Assembly: GCA_947258735.1 (NCBI GenBank) | Contig: CAMYJJ010000052.1 | Span: forward strand, 1 to 13,281 | DNA from: Thermodesulfovibrionia bacterium | GTDB lineage: Bacteria > Nitrospirota > Thermodesulfovibrionia > UBA6902 | Direction of reading: 5' to 3' | DNA: 13,281 nt | In this document: positions 8,614 to 13,281 of the stretch, in pieces | Position numbering within the stretch: the stretch's first letter is position 1 | Layout: the number at the start of each line of letters is the position of its first letter | Position numbers and translations under genes: made by a program | Notes under the pieces: model-generated | Databases searched by the model: none | Told to the model about the DNA's origin: nothing | What the model saw: the letters and a program-made list of their open reading frames with translations, nothing else

Positions 8614-9753
8614 GTGGCCCTCTTTTTTATTGCATTCTTCCTTTTTTACGGTATCATGCATCTGTATGTATATCGTAAGGTAAAGGGCGCTCTTTCTTTA
8701 CATACGGCACAATACGCAGGTCTTATTACATGGATGTTGCTGATGATGAGTGCCCCGTTTATGATACGCTATGCGGAAAGGCTGGGGTTCGCATATATTG
8801 CCCAATTCATGTCTTATGTGGGGTATGTATGGATGGGAGCGCTTTTCCTTTTTATTGCGCTCTCCCTGCTTATTGATTTTATAAAGGGGATAATTTTTCT
8901 GGCAGGTAAAATGCTGAGGCAGGATCTCACTGCCATCATACCTGCAGCAAGGGGTATGTTTTTCGTTACCATCATGATTGTTATCTTCATATGCGGGTAT
9001 GGGTATTATGAAGCCAATCAAATCAGGACCGATCAGCTCATTATTGAAACACCCAGGATTTCTCATACAATCAACCGATTGCGCATAGTCCAGATTTCGG
9101 ATGTTCATCTGGGACTTATCGTAAGAGAAGAAAGGCTGAAAAAGATCATGAATGCCGTTAAAAAGGCAGAGCCTGATCTCCTCGTCTCAACAGGTGATCT
9201 TGTTGATGGACAGATGAATGAACTTGATGGATTATCAGATCTGTTTAAAGAGATTAATCCCAAATATGGTAAATTCGCCGTTACAGGTAATCACGAGTAT
9301 TATGCCGGACTTGACCAGTCGATCGCATTTACGGAAAAAGCAGGATTTACCCTCTTACGGGGTAAGGCAGTCAATATCAACGGTGTCATTACTATTGCAG
9401 GAGTAGATGACAGGACAGCGGAAAGGTATGGACTTTCTGCGGGCAGTAACGAGGATACGCTTCTTGCCGGTCTCGATCATGGGGTGTTTACATTACTGCT
9501 TAAACACCGGCCACGGGTACATGCAGCATCCATAGGCCTGTTTGATCTCCAGCTTTCAGGCCATACACATAAGGGACAGATTTTCCCCTTCAGCCTGATT
9601 ACGGGTCTGTATTTTCCTGTAGATTCCGGGTTTATTCAATTACAGGACAGGTCATCCCTGTATGTCAGCAGGGGTACAGGGACATGGGGGCCGCCCATAC
9701 GGTTTCTGTCACCGCCGGAGATTACGGTCATCGATATTGTACCGAAGACATAA
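8614..9753 (+). CDS. Membrane-anchored calcineurin-like metallophosphoesterase
   Basis: A 379-residue protein with an N-terminal membrane part and a C-terminal metallophosphoesterase domain. Hydrophobic segments lie at about 2-20, 33-52, 66-95 and 113-134. The catalytic domain starts near residue 155 and has the full set of metal-binding motifs: SDVHLG (Asp163, His165), GDLVDG (Asp195), GNHEYY (Asn226, His227), KHRP (His298) and GHTHKGQ (His317, His319). The family uses a two-metal centre to cut phosphate esters; YkuE/YaeI-type proteins are the nearest that I recognise. Chlamydial LpxG, a lipid A pathway pyrophosphatase, has a similar build, so a lipid substrate is possible but unproven. The GTG at 8614 has AGGAG seven bases upstream. 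The ATG at 8612 is out of frame. Confidence 0.9.
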   Translation: MALFFIAFFLFYGIMHLYVYRKVKGALSLHTAQYAGLITWMLLMMSAPFMIRYAERLGFAYIAQFMSYVGYVWMGALFLFIALSLLIDFIKGIIFLAGKMLRQDLTAIIPAARGMFFVTIMIVIFICGYGYYEANQIRTDQLIIETPRISHTINRLRIVQISDVHLGLIVREERLKKIMNAVKKAEPDLLVSTGDLVDGQMNELDGLSDLFKEINPKYGKFAVTGNHEYYAGLDQSIAFTEKAGFTLLRGKAVNINGVITIAGVDDRTAERYGLSAGSNEDTLLAGLDHGVFTLLLKHRPRVHAASIGLFDLQLSGHTHKGQIFPFSLITGLYFPVDSGFIQLQDRSSLYVSRGTGTWGPPIRFLSPPEITVIDIVPKT

Positions 9754-9804
9754 TTATGACCGGATATTATGAGTATTAGTCCGAAAATGCCAATTTATAT
9801 CTTT

Positions 9805-9899
9805 GTCATACCCGAGGTCAGTAGTCGGGTATCCAGAAATTACTGAGCAGACTGGATTCCCGATTAAGGACCTGCCGGAAGGCAGGTTTCGGGAATGAC
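9805..9899. repeat. Compound palindromic intergenic repeat (REP/MITE-like)
   Basis: A 95-bp element bounded by GTCAT (9805-9809) and its complement ATGAC (9895-9899). It contains two hairpins. The left one is TACCCGA/TCGGGTA (9809-9815 with 9825-9831). The right one is ATTCCCGA/TCGGGAAT (9856-9863 with 9889-9896) and encloses a second stem, CCTGCC-GGAA-GGCAGG (9871-9886). The inner flanks ATCCAG (9831-9836) and CTGGAT (9852-9857) are also complementary, so the whole can fold as a cross. Elements of this style are usually present in many copies per genome. It lies between convergent genes and may help to end or stabilise both transcripts, though no T-tract follows. Confidence 0.75.
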
Positions 9900-9933
9900 G
9901 GACAGGGAAAGCGAGTGTATGGAACGTATCTAT

Positions 9934-10737
9934 TTAATTGTACGTTTCCTGGAGCTGCAGTCCGTTAAAACCGTTATCAACGACACGTTCTTTCCTGTTC
10001 ATTCTTTCATCGAGCCATAAGGTGACAAGACGGTAATCATCGGCCCCTTTTGAGATGCGTGATGAGAGTATGACAGGTTTCCCGCGGCCGGGTGCTTCTG
10101 CAAGTGAAACATTTTCCCGGATAATAGGGGTCACTCTGCCGGGGAACAACTCTTTCAGTTTATCCATTATCTCCCAGTGAATACGACGGCGCCTGTGTGC
10201 ACGGCAGGGAATAACAGCTTCTACTTTTATGGAAGGATTATGTATTTTTACCGAATCGATTGCAGTGATCATCTGCTGGACCCCGTTCAGTCCAAGAAAA
10301 GATGCCTCAACAGGAACAAAGACATGCTGGCTTACCATAAGAGCAGCATTTGAAAGCACTCCCAGGCTGGGAGGACAGTCAATAATAATGTGGTCCCAGT
10401 CACCCTGTGTCTGGTCAAGACAGGGGGCAAGAATATTTGATGCTTCATCCCCTGAGAGCCACTGTGCTGAAGCTGCGAGAGCGATGCCTGATGGGACCAG
10501 GTCTACGCCCGGTACCTCTGTGGAAACGACAGGGAGTGCGGACGAGTTTTGCAGGCTCTGCAATAACCTGTTTCCCTCACCGGGCATACCTACACTCAGA
10601 CTTGCGCTGCCCTGAGGATCAAGATCTATCAGGAGAACTTTCTTTCCTATTTCACCCCAGCATGCTGCTATATTGACAGCCGTTGTTGTCTTTCCTACTC
10701 CGCCCTTAAGATTTACTACAGAGATCACCTGACGCAT
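9934..10737 (-). CDS. ParA/Soj-type ATPase without an adjacent ParB
   Basis: A 267-residue deviant-Walker ATPase of the ParA/MinD superfamily. The P-loop KGGVGKTTT is at 11-19 with the signature Lys11; the switch I segment LIDLDPQGS is at 36-44, and the Walker B IIIDCPPSLG is at 117-126. There is no N-terminal DNA-binding domain, so it is the short, Soj-like form. Such proteins use ATP-dependent dimers on DNA to move or position plasmids, chromosome origins or protein clusters. No parB, minE-like or cargo gene is next to it, so its job cannot be read from context. The ATG at 10735-10737 has GAGGAGG eleven bases upstream. A candidate promoter and palindrome lie about 100 bp further up. It is convergent with the phosphoesterase gene. 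A general partition role is likely, the cargo unknown. Confidence 0.88.
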   Translation of the reverse strand: MRQVISVVNLKGGVGKTTTAVNIAACWGEIGKKVLLIDLDPQGSASLSVGMPGEGNRLLQSLQNSSALPVVSTEVPGVDLVPSGIALAASAQWLSGDEASNILAPCLDQTQGDWDHIIIDCPPSLGVLSNAALMVSQHVFVPVEASFLGLNGVQQMITAIDSVKIHNPSIKVEAVIPCRAHRRRRIHWEIMDKLKELFPGRVTPIIRENVSLAEAPGRGKPVILSSRISKGADDYRLVTLWLDERMNRKERVVDNGFNGLQLQETYN

Positions 10738-10798
10738 AGATATTGTTTCCTCCTCAAGTTTGACAGCACGCCACTGCTTTAAATAAGTGCTTTATTTT

Positions 10799-10840
10799 TT
10801 AAAAAGTTGGGAAGTTAAAAAGTTTTACCCCATGTTGGGA
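10799..10840. repeat. Short direct repeats in the parA leader
   Basis: TTAAAAAGTT occurs at 10799-10808 and again at 10815-10824, one copy every 16 bp. GTTGGGA occurs at 10806-10812 and 10834-10840. They fall between the candidate parA start point and the parA gene. They may be operator sites or only AT-rich chance repeats. Confidence 0.35.
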
Positions 10841-10844
10841 TAAT

Positions 10845-10873
10845 AATCTAAATCTTTTTTTCAATTTTGTCAA
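10845..10873 (-). promoter_or_regulatory. Candidate parA promoter
   Basis: On the minus strand, a perfect -35 TTGACA (10873-10868) is followed after 17 bases by TAGATT (10850-10845), four of six matches to the -10 consensus. The start would be near 10838, giving a leader of about 100 bases to the ParA ATG. The -35 shares three bases with the palindrome at 10871-10894. Confidence 0.45.
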
Positions 10874-10894
10874 CTACTTCAATTGAAATAGTTG
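10871..10894. promoter_or_regulatory. 24-bp near-perfect palindrome, likely operator
   Basis: The left arm CAACTACTTCAA is mirrored by TTGAAATAGTTG, with one mismatched pair per arm, and the outermost flanking T/A also pairs. The centre is AATT. It overlaps the -35 of the candidate parA promoter, the position expected for a repressor site. The protein that binds it is not evident; ParA autoregulation or an unlinked regulator are both possible. Confidence 0.5.
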
Positions 10895-11320
10895 AATCAT
10901 GTTAGAAATAATTACAGTTTTGAAATCCCAAATCGAGATAGTCGTTAAAGAGGAATGGTATGGATCTTTGCTTTTCATAACTATCAACATGTTGCTATAT
11001 AATTTATGTGATGGGGTGGTGCAATAGAATTAACAGACCCATTGAGTGCGTATATTGAATTTATATAAGATGTCAAGCGAATTTGTAATATGTATAGAGG
11101 ATTTAAACTCCATAATACCGACTTATTAATTATTTTGAGAGGTGTGAATATTGAAGAATAACAATAGATATCTTCAATCGCGATGATTGATCAATAGAAA
11201 ATTCCCTAGCAGAGACTTCAATTTTAAGGTATTTTAAAAGTCTAAATTAGCTAATTAAAATCTGCATTCAGGCATCCAGGTGCTGCATATATGAGGCGTT
11301 CTTTATATCGTTTTGCAAAA
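10895..11320. other. AT-rich intergenic stretch with no gene recognised
   Basis: No reading frame with a credible start and no tRNA or other RNA gene that I can recognise. The base composition is clearly richer in A and T than the genes on either side. Small palindromes are present, such as ATTGATCAAT (11186-11195) and TCAATC/GATTGA (11174-11179 with 11185-11190), but nothing that I can assign. It separates the parA promoter from the fur promoter, which fire in opposite directions. Confidence 0.5.
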
Positions 11321-11325
11321 AGCTC

Positions 11326-11354
11326 TTGACAAAAATTCCCGCTCATGTTATATT
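11326..11354 (+). promoter_or_regulatory. Promoter of fur
   Basis: A perfect -35 TTGACA (11326-11331), a 17-base spacer and a -10 TATATT (11349-11354; five of six). A TG one base before the -10 makes an extended -10 (TGTTATATT). The start point would be near 11361, inside the Fur box that follows. Confidence 0.75.
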
Positions 11355-11377
11355 GATATTGATTACCAATATCAATA
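11351..11377 (+). promoter_or_regulatory. Fur box over the fur start site
   Basis: A perfect 11-bp inverted repeat, TATTGATATTG and CAATATCAATA, around a 5-base centre. The inner 19 bases, GATATTGATTACCAATATC (11355-11373), match the classical Fur consensus at 15 of 19 positions. It overlaps the -10 and start point, so a bound repressor would block the promoter. This indicates autoregulation of fur. Confidence 0.75.
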
Positions 11378-11397
11378 ATAAGTTTCTCTATCTAATT

Positions 11398-11832
11398 ATG
11401 CCATTTGATGAAGAACAAAAAATATTCGATGATTTTGTGAAAAAAAACGGTCTGAAGCATAGCGACCAAAGAAGGGAAATTCTATTGACCTTTTTGAAAA
11501 CAGAAAAGCATCTGACCGCTGACGAATTATTCCGCCTTGTGAAGAAAAAGAATCCTTCAGTCGGTGTCGCCACCGTATACAGGACTTTGAAACTTATATG
11601 CGAAAGCGGGCTTGGCAGGGAGTTCAGGCCTGAAGACGGTATAGCAAGATATGAGCATCTTTACGGACATGAGCATCATGACCATTTAATATGTACGAGC
11701 TGTGGTGATCTTTTGGAAGTCGTTAATCCTGAAATAGAGAGATTACAGGAAAAACTTGCCAGAGCAAATGGATTTCATATACGCAGCCACAAACTTGAAA
11801 TATATGGCACCTGTAAAAACTGTAGAAACTGA
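11398..11832 (+). CDS. fur: Ferric uptake regulator family repressor
   Basis: A 144-residue Fur-family metalloregulator, the usual length. The winged helix covers about residues 10-80, with the recognition segment PSVGVATVYRTLKLICESG (53-71). The dimerisation domain has the metal-site cluster HEHHDHLIC (His91, His93, His94, His96) and two zinc-type CxxC pairs, Cys99/Cys102 (CTSC) and Cys139/Cys142 (CKNC). The motifs GHEHHDHLICTSCG and the ferric importer downstream favour an iron-sensing Fur over Zur or PerR, but metal specificity cannot be proved from sequence. I start at the ATG at 11398 (MPFDEEQK), although it has no clear Shine-Dalgarno site. A longer TTG reading from 11326 would place codons on the promoter and operator. 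Confidence 0.92.
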   Translation: MPFDEEQKIFDDFVKKNGLKHSDQRREILLTFLKTEKHLTADELFRLVKKKNPSVGVATVYRTLKLICESGLGREFRPEDGIARYEHLYGHEHHDHLICTSCGDLLEVVNPEIERLQEKLARANGFHIRSHKLEIYGTCKNCRN

Positions 11833-11859
11833 ATATATGATTTTTTTTAGTCTATCGTT

Positions 11860-11878
11860 GAGAATGATTATCATTATT
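11860..11878 (+). promoter_or_regulatory. Fur box before the iron importer genes
   Basis: GAGAATGATTATCATTATT matches the Fur consensus GATAATGATAATCATTATC at 16 of 19 positions and has the central AATGAT-T-ATCATT mirror. A possible -10, TATCAT (11869-11874), lies inside the box with a weak -35 near 11846. A bound repressor would then cover the promoter. This makes the downstream genes a likely iron-repressed operon. Confidence 0.8.
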
Positions 11879-11898
11879 AACAGAAGGAGGTTTTTAGA

Positions 11899-11946
11899 AT
11901 GCCGGAAACATCTGAAACATCAAAGCCGTTATTATCAGTGGCTTAA
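11899..11946 (+). CDS. Possible 15-residue ORF in the Fur-controlled leader
   Basis: ATG at 11899 opens a frame of 15 codons (MPETSETSKPLLSVA) ended by TAA at 11944-11946. It has the strongest ribosome site of the region, AAGGAGG at 11884-11890, eight bases before the ATG. It sits after the Fur box and 60 bp before fbpA. It may be a leader peptide, a small protein, or the remnant of a longer gene. I recognise no family, and no charge pattern or membrane segment suggests a role. Confidence 0.35.
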   Translation: MPETSETSKPLLSVA

Positions 11947-12006
11947 GGGGGCAGTTTAATTTTTAGTTCACAGGAATTGAAACAATAAAACCAAAGGAGA
12001 CATATA

Positions 12007-13020
12007 ATGAGAAAACAGTACATAACAACCGTCGTTCTTGCCGTGATTCTTACTATTGTTGCGGCAACACAGAGTTTTGCAAAGGAAGTGGTAGTTTATT
12101 CCGCCCGGAAGGACCACCTTATTAAGCCGCTTTTTGATGCGTACAAAAAGGAAACGGGAGTAACCGTTAAATATATAACCGGGAAAGCCACACCGCTTAT
12201 GCAGCGCCTGAAATCAGAGGGAAAGAACACACCTGCAGACCTATTGTTAACAGTTGATGCAGGCAATCTCTGGAATGCTGCAACTGAGGGGCTACTGCAG
12301 TCGGTCAACTCTGAAGCCCTCAATAGCAATGTACCGCAGCACCTGCGTGACGGAAATAATCAGTGGTTTGGCCTCTCGGTGCGTGCACGTACAATCGTAT
12401 ACAGCACTGATCGAGTGAAACCTTCAGAACTCTCAACATATGAAGATCTTGGAAGTGAAAAGTGGAAGGGAAGACTCTGTCTCAGGACTTCGAAGAAAGT
12501 GTATAACCAGTCACTGGTTGCTATGTTCATTTCCGAATATGGTGAGAAGAAGACCGAGGGCATCGTGAAGTCATGGATAAGCAACCTTGCGACTGATCCA
12601 TTTTCAAATGATACAAAGGTAATGGAAGCGATTATAGCAGGCCAGTGTGATGCGGGAATAGTGAATACATACTATTTCGGAAGACTCCTGAAAAAAGACA
12701 TGACCACTCCCCTGGCTTTGTTCTGGCCAAATCAGGATGGGATGAACAAGGGTGTTCACGTAAATGTCTCCGGTGCCGGAGTAACAAAGCATGCAAAAAA
12801 TAAAGATGAAGCAATTAAGCTGCTTGAATGGCTCTCATCTGAAAAAGCACAGAACCTTTTTGCAGATTCAAACATGGAATATCCTGCAAATCCCCATGTC
12901 AAACCGCATGCTTCAGTAGCTGCCTGGGGTGAGTTCAGGCAGAATGTGATTAATGTAAACAAAGCCGGTGAGCTGCAGAAGACAGCCATCATGCTGATGG
13001 ACAGGTCCGGCTATAGATAA
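12007..13020 (+). CDS. fbpA: Ferric iron ABC transporter substrate-binding protein
   Basis: The periplasmic ferric-binding component of an FbpABC/FutABC-type importer; it delivers Fe(III) to the membrane permease. The protein has 337 residues. A signal peptide with a hydrophobic core at about 7-21 probably ends after SFA (residue 25). The mature protein starts KEVVVYSARKDHLIKPLFDAY, typical of the family. Iron-ligand tyrosines expected in the family fit Tyr31 in the N-lobe and the pair Tyr222-Tyr223 in NTYYFGRLL. No lipobox is seen, so it should be free in the periplasm. The ATG at 12007 has AAAGGAG eight bases upstream. The permease gene follows five bases after the stop. The upstream Fur box supports iron as substrate. 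Other ferric or anion binders of the same fold are less likely. Confidence 0.93.
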   Translation: MRKQYITTVVLAVILTIVAATQSFAKEVVVYSARKDHLIKPLFDAYKKETGVTVKYITGKATPLMQRLKSEGKNTPADLLLTVDAGNLWNAATEGLLQSVNSEALNSNVPQHLRDGNNQWFGLSVRARTIVYSTDRVKPSELSTYEDLGSEKWKGRLCLRTSKKVYNQSLVAMFISEYGEKKTEGIVKSWISNLATDPFSNDTKVMEAIIAGQCDAGIVNTYYFGRLLKKDMTTPLALFWPNQDGMNKGVHVNVSGAGVTKHAKNKDEAIKLLEWLSSEKAQNLFADSNMEYPANPHVKPHASVAAWGEFRQNVINVNKAGELQKTAIMLMDRSGYR

Positions 13021-13025
13021 AGCGA

Positions 13026-13281
13026 ATGAAACACATATGGGACAAATATTTAGGGAGATGGAGAATTACTGCAATTGCAATATCGCTGTGCGTTATTATT
13101 CCTCTTTCAGTAGTTCTCCTCTCCTTTCTTTATCCCGCACAGGAGATTTGGGATCACCTTATTCAGAATGTACTTAAAGACCTCATAGTCAATACTCTCT
13201 GGCTGATCCTGGGCGTATCTTTCCTGACTGCCCTGCTTGGAGTCAGCCTGGCCTGGTTAACAGCTGTATGTGATTTCCCGG
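13026..13281 (+). CDS. fbpB: Ferric iron ABC transporter permease (5' part, runs off the right edge)
   Basis: The first 85 residues of the membrane permease of the same importer. After a basic start (MKHIWDKYLGRWR), hydrophobic segments lie at about 15-37 and 57-80. The stretch LIVNTLWLILGVSFLTALLGVSLAWLT at 54-80 is typical of the first membrane-domain helices of FbpB/SfuB permeases. Members of this family are usually about 500-550 residues and contain two fused permease halves, so most of the gene is outside. The ATG lies five bases after the fbpA stop, with only a weak AAAG ribosome site, so translation is probably coupled. The matching ATPase gene, fbpC, is expected beyond the window. Confidence 0.88.
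   Translation, partial: MKHIWDKYLGRWRITAIAISLCVIIPLSVVLLSFLYPAQEIWDHLIQNVLKDLIVNTLWLILGVSFLTALLGVSLAWLTAVCDFP

Noticed and set aside
8698..9108. Minus-strand frame of 136 codons within the phosphoesterase gene
   Set aside because: Its translation has no recognisable domain, and it lies opposite a gene with complete catalytic motifs.
9805..9899. The palindromic repeat as a simple intrinsic terminator
   Set aside because: No T-tract follows the stems on either strand, and the nested architecture is that of a dispersed repeat. It may still affect transcript ends.
10738..11325. A hidden gene, tRNA or CRISPR array in the AT-rich gap
   Set aside because: No sustained frame, no cloverleaf-like pattern and no regularly spaced repeats of array size were seen.
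11326..11397. TTG start for fur at 11326, adding 24 residues
   Set aside because: The TTG is part of the perfect -35 TTGACA, and the added codons run over the -10 and the Fur box. Fur proteins normally begin near MPFDEEQ.
11899..11946. The short ORF as the start of an ABC ATPase gene (ending LLSVA)
   Set aside because: The last residues recall ABC ATPase N-termini, but the sequence after the stop shows no ATPase motif in any frame before fbpA. The match is too short.

Overview
The window is from a Gram-negative-type bacterium that lives, at least in part, on sodium-coupled respiration. It carries a Na+-translocating NADH:quinone oxidoreductase (Nqr) operon on the minus strand. It also has a Fur-controlled ferric-iron ABC importer on the plus strand, and most genes have good Shine-Dalgarno sites. 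I cannot name the species. A mid-GC chromosome with a dispersed GTCAT-CCCGA type palindromic repeat would fit Nitrospirota, Desulfobacterota or anammox-type Planctomycetota. That is a guess from general knowledge, not a result.

Layout, left to right. At 1-5269 (minus strand, transcribed right to left) lies nqrABCDEF. The genes overlap or nearly touch, which indicates one translationally coupled operon, and nqrF runs off the left edge. At 5352-7825 (minus) lie a NarL/LuxR-type response regulator and, upstream of it, a membrane-bound HisKA_3 histidine kinase with a GAF-like domain. The pair points at nqrA, so it may control the operon or share its transcript. At 7826-8058 is a divergent promoter region with an 11-bp inverted repeat. 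At 8059-9753 (plus) are a small DUF5658-like membrane protein and a membrane-anchored metallophosphoesterase. At 9805-9899 is a compound palindromic repeat between convergent genes. At 9934-10737 (minus) is an orphan ParA-type ATPase. At 10738-11325 is an AT-rich gene-free stretch holding a 24-bp near-palindrome at a candidate parA promoter. At 11398 to the right edge (plus) are fur, a possible 15-residue ORF, fbpA and the start of fbpB, with Fur boxes before fur and before fbpA.

How the parts work together. Nqr oxidises NADH, reduces quinone and exports Na+. It needs several flavins and two 2Fe-2S centres, and the residues that carry most of them are visible here. The two-component pair may tune this to redox or respiratory state (inference from gene order only). 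On the right, iron-loaded Fur would repress its own gene and the ferric importer, a standard iron homeostasis loop.

I found no clearly novel multi-gene system. The points most worth a second look are the kinase/regulator junction (the regulator has no canonical start codon that keeps its acidic pocket, and the kinase lacks its usual C-terminal strand), the palindrome at the orphan parA promoter, and the short ORF in the Fur-controlled leader.
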